The translations under genes were made by a program, and so were the position numbers. A model generated the notes under the pieces. The model did not search any database and had not been told where the DNA came from. It saw nothing but the letters and a program-made list of their open reading frames with translations. 64,000 nucleotides of DNA, taken from positions 2,316,285-2,380,284 of the forward strand of contig NZ_LN849007.1 of assembly GCF_001243045.1 (NCBI RefSeq). The letters run 5' to 3'. The stretch is from Clostridium niameyense (lineage in GTDB: Bacteria > Bacillota > Clostridia > Clostridiales > Clostridiaceae). Of the stretch, positions 8,853 to 19,742 are shown in pieces (position 1 is the first letter of the stretch; each line of letters begins with the position of its first letter).

Positions 8853-9920
8853 TTATATATATCTCTTTAAATCATCATCGCCTTTTATCTCCGATACCAA
8901 ATGTTTAAGTTCTTGATCTTTATTTTTATCCATTATAAGAAGTATATCCCCTCCATCAACTACAACCAAATCCTTTAGCCCTAATCCTATAATCAATTTA
9001 TCTTCTCCAAATATACAACAATTTTCACTATCTTTTAGATAATTATTTCCAGAAACGTTGTTAGTTTGATTTTTATTTAAAAATCTCGATAGAGCTTTAA
9101 AACTTCCTATATCATCCCACCTAAAATTACATTTTATAACATAAGCCTTTCTTGTTTTTTGCATTATACCGAAGTCTACAGATATACCTTCCATACATTC
9201 GTATTCATTTTTTATAGTCTTGTCCTCTGATTCTGTCCCCAAATTTTCATATATCTTCATCATGCTTTTATATATTTTAGGTAAATATTTTTCCATTTCT
9301 CGTAGATACACATCCGCTCTCCAAATGAACATACCACTATTCCATAAGTAATCGCCTTTTGCTATTAAATCTTTAGCTACTTCTAGATTAGGCTTTTCCA
9401 CAAATCTTTCAACTTTATAAGCAGAAATTACGCTATTTACCCTTCTTCCCATTTTTATATATCCATACCCTGTTTCCGCTCTACTAGGATTCACTCCTAT
9501 AGTAACTAGTCCCCTTCTTCTTTGTGAAATTTCTATTCCCTCATTTATCGTATCTATAAAATCTTTTTCACCCTCTATAAAATGATCTGAGGGTAAAACT
9601 ATCATGCATGCATCATTATCCTTTTTTAAAAACTTTATAGCCGAAAGTCCTATACATATTGCTGTATCCCTATTTTGAGGTTCTATAAATATATTTTCTT
9701 CTTTAATTTCTGGTAATTCCTCATATATCTTACTCTTATATTCTTTATTTGTTACTATATAAATATTTTCACTACTTACTAAGGGCTTTATTCTATCTAC
9801 AGTTATTCTTAAAAAGCTTTTATTATTCACAACCTTTAAGAACTGCTTAGGTTTTTTCGATCTAGATAATGGATAGAGTCTTGTTCCTTTTCCACCTGCA
9901 AGTATTAATGCGTATAACAC
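8853..9920 (-). CDS. manC: Mannose-1-phosphate guanylyltransferase
   Basis: Makes GDP-mannose from mannose-1-phosphate and GTP, a donor for surface polysaccharides. The nucleotidyltransferase signature LAGGKGTRLYPLSRSKKPKQFL is at the N-terminus, with PSDHFI near residue 115, FVEKPN near 175 and WNSGMF near 195. At about 355 residues it is the short form with no phosphomannose-isomerase domain. The longest frame starts at 9938, but GGAGAGG lies directly before a GTG at 9920, which also matches the family N-terminus, so GTG is taken. It stands alone between two terminators rather than in a polysaccharide cluster. Confidence 0.87.
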   Translation of the reverse strand: MLYALILAGGKGTRLYPLSRSKKPKQFLKVVNNKSFLRITVDRIKPLVSSENIYIVTNKEYKSKIYEELPEIKEENIFIEPQNRDTAICIGLSAIKFLKKDNDACMIVLPSDHFIEGEKDFIDTINEGIEISQRRRGLVTIGVNPSRAETGYGYIKMGRRVNSVISAYKVERFVEKPNLEVAKDLIAKGDYLWNSGMFIWRADVYLREMEKYLPKIYKSMMKIYENLGTESEDKTIKNEYECMEGISVDFGIMQKTRKAYVIKCNFRWDDIGSFKALSRFLNKNQTNNVSGNNYLKDSENCCIFGEDKLIIGLGLKDLVVVDGGDILLIMDKNKDQELKHLVSEIKGDDDLKRYI

Positions 9921-9996
9921 AGAATCCTCTCCAAACAATGCTATATTTTATACTATGTATTAAATATAGCATTGGTGAAAAATTTTTCATTTTAGA

Positions 9997-12900
9997 TTAG
10001 ACCACCTTTAATTTATCTTGCAATAGTTCTTTATGAGATATATCTAACACCGTAGACTTTATTACATGTAAAAGTTTATTTATTTCTCTATTAGGATTTC
10101 TATAAAATTGGCTTCCCTTTATTTTATAAAAGCGCCATCCTAACCTACACAAATCCATTTGAAATTTTACCATATCATCTAAACTATTATTATTATATAA
10201 GTTTCCATCATCACATATAATAGCTAACCTTCCCCCAGCACCTTCTATAACAAAATCTATTTTATACTTGCCTATCTTAATTTGGGTTTTTACATCGTAG
10301 CCTTCTTTAATTTCGTTATAGACATCCTTTTGCAGTCTAGTTTGTGCCACATAATCTACATTAGGAAGCTCTGCTTTATATTTCTTATAATTATTACAAT
10401 AATTTATTAATTTATATCTTACACAATTTTTACTCAAATTACTTACATCTACAGAGTAAAATAAAAATAATTGATTTCTAGCTCTACTTGCTGCTACATT
10501 AAATCTTCTAATATCTGATTCTTTAGTTAAAGCTGTATATTTAACATTATCTGCAACTACCATAGATAAAAACATTACATCTCTTTCATCTCCTTGGAAA
10601 GAATATGCATCTCCACAAGTTAATCGCCTTTTTATAATTTCTTCCTCACCTAATTTATCTCTTAAAATATTTTCTATATAATCGCTTTGAGAATCACCTA
10701 GAAGAGATATCACCCCCATAGTCATATTTTTATATCTTTTATTTTTACAACATTCCACCACTTTATCAACTAGAGAATTAGCCTCTTTAATATTTATTTG
10801 TTTATTTTTTTCTCTATATCCTTCATCTACTTTAATAGCATTAATACAAGGATTGAGAACTTCGTTATTTCTAGGATACCTTAATGGAACTATAAAATCT
10901 GAATAACAAAGCCTATTACTAAATTCAACAATCTCAGGAATGGACCTAAAATGCTCTTTTAATGCTACTCTACCTTGAAAAACTCTCAAAGCTGTATCAT
11001 ATAAACTACTTTGTAAGTCTAACCATTGACTATGAGGAATTCCTTTTAAATATTTATTTATTAAATTATTAATACTTCCTTGATCTACACCTACAACCTC
11101 TGGGCTTATTTGTTTATCATCTCCTACAACTACTGCCTTTTTAGCCCTCATTAAAGCACATATTGAAAATATATTACTTTGACTGCTTTCATCAACTATA
11201 ACTACATCAAATAAGTCTTTGGATAGCTTCATATTTTCTATAATCTTATTTAAGGGCATTATCCAAACGGGTATTACAGATTTACATTTTTCCATTTCTT
11301 CTTGAGCTATCTTACTATACTCCAATGTAAATTTTCCTCTTCCTTTTCCTATTCTTTTAACAGCTTGTCCCCAAGAAAGTAGACTTCTTTTTTGTGCTTC
11401 TGTAATATTTAATATTCTATTATACCAAGATCTTTTAGCAACCATTTCCCTTATCAATAGTTGCTCATTATTTTTTTCATCTTCTAACTCTAAAAGTAAC
11501 TCACCTTCATCTAAATTATCCAATGTTATAAATATACTGTTATATTGTGCCCATCTCCATGCTTTACTAAAACTATCCATGTTATTTAGATTTTTACCTT
11601 CTACTATATACTTTAAAGTTTTAGGACAAATACTACTTAACTTTTTATAAATATAATTTATTTCATCTATATCTGATTTACATGCTTTAATCTTCTGAAT
11701 ATAAATATAAGCATGTTTTATTTTAAGTAAATTCATTTCTTCAATGCCTTCTAGTAATTCGTTCATTTCCTGTCTATTAAATATATATTTTTTCAAAACC
11801 TCCATATATGCTTTCAAATCATTATGTTCTTCTATATGCTTAATATACTTAATAGATTGCATTAAATAATCATAAGTTTTTACTTCATACCAGTTTATAT
11901 CTGTAGGTATTCGTATTTTTCCTAACAATAAAATTATTTTATCCTTATATTCCTTATTCCAGTTAATTATAATGTTTAAATTATTTATTAAATCTTCTAA
12001 CTCCACAGGATTATTTATTTTTCCTAAAGATTTAGTAGGAAAATAATTGGAACTAACATTTTCCCATAATCTATTTAACGATACAAAAATTTTTTGTTCT
12101 TCTATATAATTTTTTAATACCTCCGCTTCCTCTAAAGTATCTATATTTTTATTATTAACAGTACATTCTTTCAATATGTACTCATATTTCCCGTGCAATA
12201 CTTTGAAAAATTTACTAACCCTACCTTTTAACTTTATATTATTATATACTTTTTCATAATCTTTACATAAAGTATCTAATTCTATATGATCTGGTATTTT
12301 CACAAAATAGTTATCTGTACTTTTTCTAATTGTTTTTAATCTTTCAAAGTAACTTTCAAAATATATTATTGCATTATTCAAAGCTTGTTTAAATATATCA
12401 CTAGAATTATATAAATGATATATTTTCTTAAAGGTTTCATTCTTTTGAAGATTTAACATATCTTTTTTAGCCTTACTCAAAAAATTTACCAGAGTAGTAT
12501 AGTTGCATTTATTTTCCGAAGGTATATACCAACTTTTTAAATTAGATTTATAAAGATCAAAATTTTTATTTAGATAAATTAGCCTTTGCATATTATCTCT
12601 TATTTTTTCATAACTTGGTAATTTGTCCATAGTAGCAATTAATTCATTTAACTTTAATAAATAATCCTTATGGTTATTCTTAAATAACTCTACTATTTTA
12701 TAAAATTGCTTATCTGTTATAGGTTGAATTTCATCATATCTTATACTATCTTTTATGAAACCATATTTAGATTCATTATCTCTAACCCATTTACCTATAT
12801 GAATCAATTTGTAATATTGACCATTATGATTTATTTTTTTACTTTCTAAAAATTCTATTTCCCTTAATTTCTCTAATATACTTTCTTGTTCAACTCTAGA

Positions 12901-14067
12901 CTTATTTATTTCCTTTTCTAATATACGTATTTCCTCTAATAATTCCTCTGATGGCTTGGATAAATTTTCTAATATTACTTTTATTGAATCTTCAAGTTGG
13001 TCGAAATCATCTTTTTCACTATCTAAAAGATTAATACACAAAGGTTTTATTTCTTTTGGTATCTTATCCGAGAGAACTCTTAATGCCCTTGAGGTTTCAC
13101 TAGTAACCAGTACTCTCTTACCATGTGCTAGAAAATGACATATCAAATTAGCTATAGTATGACTTTTCCCAGTACCTGGTGGACCTTGAACAACTACACC
13201 ATAGTTATCTGCTATCTTTTTTGCTACACTTATTTGCTCCTCATTGGCTGACAATGGAAATAATATATTTTTAGAGGTTTGCTCCCACTCCCTTTTTGTA
13301 TTTTCATCCTGCTCTATTTCTTTCTCTTGAACTAATGCTTTAACAGTTTCCGGTATATTATATCCATTCTCTATTTCATCTATAATGGAATTTATCTCTA
13401 AACTCCACAAACTATCATCCTTTTTTCTCATAATAATTACTGGACAATCGTATATGTTAATTTCATCATTTATATCTATGTCCTTTATTTTATCTATTTT
13501 AGTTAAAGATTTAAGCTTTTTATTGCAACCTAATTTACATAATATGTTATAAACTATGGATTTTATTTCATCATTATTATTAGGATTAATATCAGAATCT
13601 TTAAATTGCTCCCTTATTTTTAATATGTCATGAAATTTATCTGAATCTATAAAATCATATATTCCTATTTCCATATATGTTTTATTAGCAGAATTTATAT
13701 ATATGGACTCTTTCTCCATATTGTATTCAATCTTTAATGGAGTAATAAACATAGGATGTAATATTTCTTTTTTATTTTTCCAACTTAAGATAGCCTGTCC
13801 TAACACTAATTCCTTTCTGCAGTTACTCTCTGTAGAATCCATATAATATTTAAACAGTTCATCATACAGCCTTCCAGCTTTTTTATTTATTGTTATGCTC
13901 CAATCTTTGCTATTAAAATTATTCACGATACAATACTTATTACTTAAAAATTCATCTTTCTCATACACTTTATTATAATTATTAATATTAGTTATTACTT
14001 TATCGTTAATTTTTTTTACATTTAGTAAATAGTAAAATAAATTTTTTATTTTTCCGATACACTTCAT
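9997..14067 (-). CDS. Large superfamily-1 helicase with C-terminal nuclease-like (MTES_1575/Vsr-type) domain
   Basis: A 1356-residue protein. All SF1 motifs are visible: Walker A GPPGTGKS (about 295-302), motif II VDESSQ (about 955), motif III VVGDDKQISPE, motif IV KEHFRSIPEIVEFSN, motif V YSFQGDERDV and motif VI NVAASRAR (about 1190). The long insertion between motifs I and II is predicted coiled coil. The last 110 residues (KYKIDFVIEGAGGRLAIICD to LGWRFYKIKGSQFYRNP) look like the MTES_1575 restriction-endonuclease-like fold that often ends AAA_11/AAA_12 helicases. The usual acidic residue of AIExDG is Ile here, so cleavage activity is doubtful. The family is linked to DNA or RNA repair and anti-phage defence; the function here is unknown. 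Monocistronic. Confidence 0.8.
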   Translation of the reverse strand: MKCIGKIKNLFYYLLNVKKINDKVITNINNYNKVYEKDEFLSNKYCIVNNFNSKDWSITINKKAGRLYDELFKYYMDSTESNCRKELVLGQAILSWKNKKEILHPMFITPLKIEYNMEKESIYINSANKTYMEIGIYDFIDSDKFHDILKIREQFKDSDINPNNNDEIKSIVYNILCKLGCNKKLKSLTKIDKIKDIDINDEINIYDCPVIIMRKKDDSLWSLEINSIIDEIENGYNIPETVKALVQEKEIEQDENTKREWEQTSKNILFPLSANEEQISVAKKIADNYGVVVQGPPGTGKSHTIANLICHFLAHGKRVLVTSETSRALRVLSDKIPKEIKPLCINLLDSEKDDFDQLEDSIKVILENLSKPSEELLEEIRILEKEINKSRVEQESILEKLREIEFLESKKINHNGQYYKLIHIGKWVRDNESKYGFIKDSIRYDEIQPITDKQFYKIVELFKNNHKDYLLKLNELIATMDKLPSYEKIRDNMQRLIYLNKNFDLYKSNLKSWYIPSENKCNYTTLVNFLSKAKKDMLNLQKNETFKKIYHLYNSSDIFKQALNNAIIYFESYFERLKTIRKSTDNYFVKIPDHIELDTLCKDYEKVYNNIKLKGRVSKFFKVLHGKYEYILKECTVNNKNIDTLEEAEVLKNYIEEQKIFVSLNRLWENVSSNYFPTKSLGKINNPVELEDLINNLNIIINWNKEYKDKIILLLGKIRIPTDINWYEVKTYDYLMQSIKYIKHIEEHNDLKAYMEVLKKYIFNRQEMNELLEGIEEMNLLKIKHAYIYIQKIKACKSDIDEINYIYKKLSSICPKTLKYIVEGKNLNNMDSFSKAWRWAQYNSIFITLDNLDEGELLLELEDEKNNEQLLIREMVAKRSWYNRILNITEAQKRSLLSWGQAVKRIGKGRGKFTLEYSKIAQEEMEKCKSVIPVWIMPLNKIIENMKLSKDLFDVVIVDESSQSNIFSICALMRAKKAVVVGDDKQISPEVVGVDQGSINNLINKYLKGIPHSQWLDLQSSLYDTALRVFQGRVALKEHFRSIPEIVEFSNRLCYSDFIVPLRYPRNNEVLNPCINAIKVDEGYREKNKQINIKEANSLVDKVVECCKNKRYKNMTMGVISLLGDSQSDYIENILRDKLGEEEIIKRRLTCGDAYSFQGDERDVMFLSMVVADNVKYTALTKESDIRRFNVAASRARNQLFLFYSVDVSNLSKNCVRYKLINYCNNYKKYKAELPNVDYVAQTRLQKDVYNEIKEGYDVKTQIKIGKYKIDFVIEGAGGRLAIICDDGNLYNNNSLDDMVKFQMDLCRLGWRFYKIKGSQFYRNPNREINKLLHVIKSTVLDISHKELLQDKLKVV

Positions 14068-14217
14068 CTTTATACCCCCGCCCTCAAACTATAAAATATA
14101 TTTACTTTTATGTTAAATTATACCATTTAATTTTATATACTTCAAAAAAATCGTTGGACATTTTTATATAAAAAGTGATTAGCTTTTAAATTATTCTACT
14201 TTTTTAATAAAAATAAA

Positions 14218-14248
14218 AAAGGATGTGTTATTAAATTACACATCCTTT
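14218..14248 (-). terminator. Terminator of the ccpA-like gene
   Basis: GGATGTGT and ACACATCC flank a nine-base loop; on the minus strand a T-rich run follows. It lies 23 bases past the stop codon of the regulator gene. Confidence 0.8.
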
Positions 14249-14270
14249 TATCAAAGTTTTATTAGAATAA

Positions 14271-15269
14271 CTATTTTCTACAAGAATCTCTTTCTACTAT
14301 TCTATGTGTTAATACATAATGTTTTTCTTCTAGCTCTTGTTTATTAATAATCTTTATGAGCATTCTCATTCCTACAGACCCCATATCATACATAGGCTCA
14401 GCTACTGTAGTTAACTTAGGATAAAAAATTTCTGAAGAATATATGTTATTAAATCCCATTACATCCACATCTTCTGGAACTTTTATGCTTTTGTCTCTCA
14501 ATGCATTTATAGCACCCATGGCAACTTCATCTGCTGCACAGAATACTGCATCTATTTCATTTTTCTCTAATATTTTATTAATACCATTATATCCATCTTT
14601 GGCTTTTAATCCAGAAAAAACTACTAAATCTTTATTTAATTCTATATTATTTTTTCTTAAAGCTTCTTCATATCCTTTATATCTTAACACCGCCTCATTG
14701 GCCATATCCTCATATAATCCTATGTAAGCTATTTTCTTATTACCCTTATCTATTAAATATTGTACTGCATCCATGGAAGCCTTTAAGTTATCAATAGTAA
14801 CACTTGGTATTTTTTCTTCCTTATCCCTTGTTTCTACTAAAACTACTGGAAATCTTAGTTTATCTATTAATTCCAAAATATTAGGTTCTAAAGAGTTACT
14901 CATATACAACACACCATCAGCCATTTTTTCTCGTAAAACTCTTAAATATTCCATTTCCTTTTCTGGATCTAAATCCGTATTACATAGCATAATATTATAG
15001 TCATATATGTTAGCTACATCTTCCGCTCCTCTTACTATTTCAGGATAAAATTGATTTGATATATCTGGTATTATTATACCTATAGTTTTAGATATTTGTG
15101 TTTTTAAGCTTCTTGCAACTATATTAGGTCTATAACCCAATTTATCTATAGCATCTACAACTTTCTTTTTAGTATCTTCATTTACAACGTCTATATCATT
15201 TAGTACTCTTGAAACCGTGGCTATAGAAACGCCTGCCTCTTTGGCTACATCTTTTATAGATACTGCCAT
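14271..15269 (-). CDS. ccpA: LacI-family regulator, probably catabolite control protein A
   Basis: A 332-residue LacI/GalR repressor. The N-terminal helix-turn-helix IKDVAKEAGVSIATVSRVLN and hinge YRPNIVARSLK (about 47-57) are followed by a periplasmic-binding-protein-like effector domain (IGIIIPDISNQFYPEIVRGAED onward). The hinge and the lack of any adjacent sugar operon point to the global regulator CcpA, which with HPr-Ser-P binds cre sites and mediates carbon catabolite control. A specific sugar repressor cannot be excluded. AGGGAGT precedes the ATG, and the gene is flanked by terminators on both sides. Confidence 0.75.
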   Translation of the reverse strand: MAVSIKDVAKEAGVSIATVSRVLNDIDVVNEDTKKKVVDAIDKLGYRPNIVARSLKTQISKTIGIIIPDISNQFYPEIVRGAEDVANIYDYNIMLCNTDLDPEKEMEYLRVLREKMADGVLYMSNSLEPNILELIDKLRFPVVLVETRDKEEKIPSVTIDNLKASMDAVQYLIDKGNKKIAYIGLYEDMANEAVLRYKGYEEALRKNNIELNKDLVVFSGLKAKDGYNGINKILEKNEIDAVFCAADEVAMGAINALRDKSIKVPEDVDVMGFNNIYSSEIFYPKLTTVAEPMYDMGSVGMRMLIKIINKQELEEKHYVLTHRIVERDSCRK

Positions 15270-15377
15270 ATATAATCACTCCCTATATTATTCTTTCTAT
15301 TAATTTATAAAAATATTTTATATCTTAACCTTATTATATACAGATTAGATATTTATTTCACTGTCTCTAAAAAAACA

Positions 15378-15407
15378 TGCATAGAATAAATAAGTTTATT
15401 CTATGCA
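15378..15407 (-). terminator. Terminator of ileS
   Basis: TGCATAGAATAAA is repeated inverted across a four-base loop, followed on the minus strand by a run of T. It lies 12 bases after the ileS stop. Confidence 0.85.
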
Positions 15408-15419
15408 TAAAACTAATAT

Positions 15420-18400
15420 CTATTTTATAACTTCTACAGAAATATTATAACTTTCATCATTTATCTTACATGATGAATATTCTCTATCCTCATTATAAAA
15501 TACATCTAATGCTAAAGTTTCAGACTTTATTTGGTCTTCATACTTTTTAACTATACCATTAAGCATATCATTGTTAGCTACATATAAATTAATTTTATCA
15601 GCTACTTCAAAACCTTTTTCTTTTCTCATATTTTGTATTTTGCTTAATATCTCTCTTACAAAACCTTGTTCTTTCAATTCTTCTGTAATATTTGTATCTA
15701 AAACTATTCCTACATCTCCTTCGCCTGAGAAAGCAAAACCTTCAAGTCCCTGCATAGTTATAAGTAAGTTCTCAGATGTAAGTTCTATTTGATCTTCTAA
15801 ACCCTCTACATTTATAAATACAGATTTACCATTATTAATATTTTGAGCTAATTCCATTTGACTCATTGAAGCTATGGCTTTTCTTATAGCTGGTATATAT
15901 CTACCATATTTTCTTCCAAGTACCGGAAGGTTTGGTTTTACTTCAAAATTAACATATTCTGAAAGATCTGCCCCAAATATAACTTCCTTTATATTAAGCT
16001 CTTCTTTTATTATATGTCCATAATATTCTGGTAAAGATTTTGTACTTACAAGCATTTTAGAAAGCGGCTGTCTGTTCTTAATATTAACTGAATTTCTAGA
16101 ACTACGTCCAAGTTTAACTATTTTATATGCTAAATCCATCTTTCCTTCTAATTCTTTATCAATAACACTTTCATTAAAAGATGGCCACTTGCATAAATGT
16201 ATACTTTTTTCTTCATTTTTATCTAAATTAACAACTAAATTTTTATACATTTCTTCAGTAATAAATGGTACAAATGGAGCTGCTACCTTTATAAGTGTAG
16301 TTAATACTCTATATAGTGTTGTATATGCTCCTATCTTATCTTCTGTAAGTTCTGTAGTCCAGAATCTTGATCTATTACGTCTTACATACCAATTTGAAAG
16401 CTCATCAACAAAATCTTCAAGCTCTAAAGCTGCTTGGGTAATTTTGTACCCATCTAAGTACTCTTCAACATTCTTAATTAAAGAATTAAGCTTAGATAAA
16501 ATCCATTTATCCATTATATTTTCTGATACGAAATCTTTATATTCCAATGGATTAAAATTATCTAATTCTGCATATAAAACATAGAATGAATATACGTTCC
16601 ATAAGGTACTTAAGAATTTTCTTTGAGTTTCTTTTACATCATCTTCTGAGAATCTTGTTGGTAACCATGGAGCACTAGCTGTGTAAAAGTGCCACCTAGT
16701 AGCATCTGCGCCTTCATTTCCTAATACTTCAAATGGATCTACTACATTTCCCTTAGATTTTGACATTTTAAGTCCGCGTTTATCAAGAACATGACCTAAG
16801 ACAATACAATTTTCATAAGGATTTTTTCCAAATAATGATGTAGATACCGCAAGTAATGTATAAAACCATCCTCTTGTTTGGTCTACTGCTTCTGATATAA
16901 ATTGTGCTGGGAATGTATTCTTAAATAATTCCTTATTTTCAAAAGGATAATGGTGTTGTGCAAATGGCATTGAACCAGAATCAAACCAACAATCAATAAC
17001 TTCATTAGTTCTCACCATTTCTTTTCCACAGTGTGGACAATTTAAGTGAACTCTATCTATATATGGTTTATGAAGTTCTATATCCTCTGGTACATTTATT
17101 CCCTTTTGTTTAAGTTCTTCAATACTTCCTATACATTCTCTATGACTACATTCGCATTCCCATATTGGAAGTGGAGTTCCCCAATATCTGTCCCTTGAAA
17201 TACCCCAATCCACAACATTTTCAAGGAATTTACCAAATCTACCTGTTCTTATATTGTCTGGATACCAATTTATTTTATTGTTGTTTTCTATTAGTTCATC
17301 CCTAAGTGAAGTCATTCTAACAAACCAACTATCCTTTGGATAATAAAGAAGTGGTGTATTACATCTCCAACAATGTGGATAAGAATGTGTAAACTTCTCT
17401 GATTTATAAAGCATACCGTTTTCTTTTAAGTATTCTAATATTTTAGGATCTGCTTTCTTTACAAATAAGTCCTTCCAAGGCCCCACAGCATCTACAAATT
17501 TTCCTTCGCTATCTACCAAATTAATTAAAGGTAAATCATATTTCTTTCCAGTCTTATTATCATCATCACCATAAGCTGGAGCTGTATGTACTATTCCTGT
17601 ACCATCTGTAAGAGTAACATAGTCAGCATGAACTACATAAAATGCTTTCTTTTCCGGAATATGAAATTTAAATAATTGTTCATATTCAATGCCTACAATT
17701 TCTTCGCCCTTAAATTCTTTAACTATTTCATATTCGCCCTCTATTACTTTATCTAGAAGGTCCTTAGCTAAAATATAATGTTCTTCATTATTTATTATTT
17801 CTACATAAGTATATGACTTATTAATAGCCAAAGCTACATTACTTGGCAATGTCCAAGGAGTTGTTGTCCATGCAAGAAAATATTTATTATCTTCTCCCTT
17901 TATTCTAAACTTAACAAATGCTGTAGCTTCTTTTACATCTTTATATCCTTGGGCAACTTCATGAGAAGATAGTGCTGTACCACATCTTGGGCAATAAGGA
18001 GTTACTCTATGTCCTTTATATAAAAGTTCTTTCTGCCACATTTGTTTTAATGCCCACCATACAGATTCTATATAATTATTATCATAAGTTATATATGGAT
18101 TATCCATATCAACCCAGTAACCTAATTGTTCAGACATTTGCTTCCATAAGCTAGTATATTTAAATACACTATCTTTACACTCTTTTACGAATTTCTCTAT
18201 ACCATATTCCTCTATCTGTGGCTTACCTGAAATTCCTAATTTCTTTTCAATTTCAAGTTCTACAGGAAGACCATGTGTATCCCATCCTGCCTTTCTCAAA
18301 ACTTTATAACCCTTCATAACCTTATATCTAGGAATTAAATCTTTCATAACTCTTGTAAGAATATGTCCTACATGAGGTTTTCCATTTGCTGTTGGTGGAC

Positions 18401-18545
18401 CATCATAAAAAGTAAAGTATTCTCCATCTTGATTTAAATCAAAACTTTTATTAATTATATCATTTTCATTCCAATACTTCGCTATATCTTTTTCTCTCTC
18501 AACAAAACTTTTAGATGAATCAATCTTATTATACATACTGCTCAT
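15420..18545 (-). CDS. ileS: Isoleucyl-tRNA synthetase, type 2 (eukaryote-like)
   Basis: Charges tRNA-Ile. The 1041-residue protein has the class I signature as [13 protein letters not shown] (near residue 50) and KMSKSKGN near 600, an editing (CP1) domain between them with [10 protein letters not shown] and CPHCGKE cysteines, and a C-terminal region of the DUF5915 type. The HIGH-region wording and length identify the IleRS2 subtype, related to eukaryotic cytosolic enzymes, rather than IleRS1. IleRS2 enzymes are known for low sensitivity to mupirocin. Start is one of two ATGs three codons apart; AAGGAG lies before both. Expression is expected to be controlled by the T-box leader just upstream. 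Confidence 0.95.
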   Translation of the reverse strand: MSSMYNKIDSSKSFVEREKDIAKYWNENDIINKSFDLNQDGEYFTFYDGPPTANGKPHVGHILTRVMKDLIPRYKVMKGYKVLRKAGWDTHGLPVELEIEKKLGISGKPQIEEYGIEKFVKECKDSVFKYTSLWKQMSEQLGYWVDMDNPYITYDNNYIESVWWALKQMWQKELLYKGHRVTPYCPRCGTALSSHEVAQGYKDVKEATAFVKFRIKGEDNKYFLAWTTTPWTLPSNVALAINKSYTYVEIINNEEHYILAKDLLDKVIEGEYEIVKEFKGEEIVGIEYEQLFKFHIPEKKAFYVVHADYVTLTDGTGIVHTAPAYGDDDNKTGKKYDLPLINLVDSEGKFVDAVGPWKDLFVKKADPKILEYLKENGMLYKSEKFTHSYPHCWRCNTPLLYYPKDSWFVRMTSLRDELIENNNKINWYPDNIRTGRFGKFLENVVDWGISRDRYWGTPLPIWECECSHRECIGSIEELKQKGINVPEDIELHKPYIDRVHLNCPHCGKEMVRTNEVIDCWFDSGSMPFAQHHYPFENKELFKNTFPAQFISEAVDQTRGWFYTLLAVSTSLFGKNPYENCIVLGHVLDKRGLKMSKSKGNVVDPFEVLGNEGADATRWHFYTASAPWLPTRFSEDDVKETQRKFLSTLWNVYSFYVLYAELDNFNPLEYKDFVSENIMDKWILSKLNSLIKNVEEYLDGYKITQAALELEDFVDELSNWYVRRNRSRFWTTELTEDKIGAYTTLYRVLTTLIKVAAPFVPFITEEMYKNLVVNLDKNEEKSIHLCKWPSFNESVIDKELEGKMDLAYKIVKLGRSSRNSVNIKNRQPLSKMLVSTKSLPEYYGHIIKEELNIKEVIFGADLSEYVNFEVKPNLPVLGRKYGRYIPAIRKAIASMSQMELAQNINNGKSVFINVEGLEDQIELTSENLLITMQGLEGFAFSGEGDVGIVLDTNITEELKEQGFVREILSKIQNMRKEKGFEVADKINLYVANNDMLNGIVKKYEDQIKSETLALDVFYNEDREYSSCKINDESYNISVEVIK

Positions 18546-18580
18546 TGCTCCTTTCCATATTATCTATTATTTTATTTAAC

Positions 18581-18840
18581 AAAAAAACTCCATCCAAAAT
18601 AGGACGAAGTTTACATTCGCTATACCACCTATAAGTGCTTAATATTTCAAGTACTCTAACTACTACAATAAACTTAGATTGCAAGCTATTTATACCCTAT
18701 TCTTTAACGCAGAACTACGAGAATACTTACTAGTAAATACGTTCAGTTTCCAGCTCCTAGGTGATTTTCTTTAAGTATATTCCACAAGCTCTCACCAACT
18801 CTTGCTCTCTGTAAGAAGTAACCTTAAATACTCTTCCTTA
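18581..18840 (-). promoter_or_regulatory. T-box leader of ileS
   Basis: Read on the minus strand, the leader begins with AGGAAGAGTA, then AGAGAGCAAGAGTTGGTGAG (stem I distal loop motif) and GGAAACTGAACGTATTTAC, where ATT is a plausible isoleucine specifier codon. The conserved T-box AGGTGGTATAGCG is at 18618-18630, and a terminator hairpin with CTTCGTCC/GGATGGAG arms (18588-18609) and T run ends it. Uncharged tRNA-Ile should stabilise the antiterminator and allow ileS transcription. The specifier position is inferred from spacing only. Confidence 0.88.
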
Positions 18841-18856
18841 TCATAGCTTTTAAGAT

Positions 18857-18885
18857 ATTATAGTATACATATTTTTTATTGTCAA
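18857..18885 (-). promoter_or_regulatory. Sigma-A-type promoter of the ileS T-box
   Basis: TTGACA (18880-18885) and TATAAT (18857-18862) on the minus strand are both perfect consensus hexamers with a 17-base spacer, just before the T-box start. Confidence 0.85.
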
Positions 18886-19007
18886 TTACTTTATTTTTAA
18901 AAATTAAAATTTTATTTCTTACAATAAAGATTTTTAATAAATTACATATAATATTATTTACTAACAACAATAACATTATAACAAATATTTTTTAAAGGAG
19001 ATTAATA

Positions 19008-19655
19008 ATGAAAATTAAATGGATTGGACATTCTTGTTTTATTATAGAAACTAAATCTAGAACAACTTTATTAATAGATCCTTATAATCCTTTCATTGGT
19101 TATAATCCCATCGAATACAATGCCGATATAATTACTTTAAGTCATAATCACTTTGACCATAATGTAAAAAACAATTTAAATTCAAGCCAAGTATTAATAA
19201 ATAGTGCTACTAAATATAAATTTAAAGATATTGAAATAGAAGGCTTCAAAAGCTATCACGATAAATTAAATGGGCTCAAGAGAGGAAAAAATCTAATATT
19301 TAAATTTAATATTGAAGGATACACTCTCTGCCACCTAGGGGGTTTAGGGCATACACTTTCTAAAGAATTTATAAACGCCTTAGGCAAAATAGATATATTA
19401 TTTATTCCTATTGGTGGTAACTACACATTAAATGGAAAAGAAGCCTCTTTATTATGTAAGAATATAAAAAGTCATATAGTAATCCCTATGCATTTTGGAA
19501 CAAATAATCTTAAAATAAAATTAGATGGTATAGAGAAATTTTTAATTCATATGCAAAATAATACAAAAGTAAGCAGCAATACTATATTTATAGATAATAC
19601 TATAAAAAAACATACCAATTTGGTATATATTTTTAATACTTTACAATTGGAATAA
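19008..19655 (+). CDS. Metallo-beta-lactamase-fold hydrolase (UlaG/UPF0173-like)
   Basis: A 215-residue MBL-fold protein. It starts MKIKWIGHSCFII, as UPF0173/UlaG-type proteins do, and has the metal motif SHNHFDH (about residues 45-51), a second metal histidine in CHLGGLGH (about 108-116) and PMHFG near 164, so a two-metal site is probably complete. Family members are mostly of unknown substrate; UlaG acts on a sugar lactone. AAAGGAG precedes the ATG. It is the only rightward gene in this stretch, between the ileS leader and the convergent nrdG, with a shared terminator downstream. Confidence 0.8.
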   Translation: MKIKWIGHSCFIIETKSRTTLLIDPYNPFIGYNPIEYNADIITLSHNHFDHNVKNNLNSSQVLINSATKYKFKDIEIEGFKSYHDKLNGLKRGKNLIFKFNIEGYTLCHLGGLGHTLSKEFINALGKIDILFIPIGGNYTLNGKEASLLCKNIKSHIVIPMHFGTNNLKIKLDGIEKFLIHMQNNTKVSSNTIFIDNTIKKHTNLVYIFNTLQLE

Positions 19656-19686
19656 CTTATAATTAATTTTTTAAATTAAAACTTTA

Positions 19687-19720
19687 AAAGGCATATTCTG
19701 GATTTTCAGAACATGCCTTT
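19687..19720. terminator. Bidirectional terminator between the MBL gene and nrdG
   Basis: AAAGGCATATTCTG faces CAGAACATGCCTTT across a six-base loop with one mismatch; A-rich on the left and T-rich on the right, between convergent genes. Confidence 0.65.
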
Positions 19721-19742
19721 CATATAGAATTTAGAGTATTTT

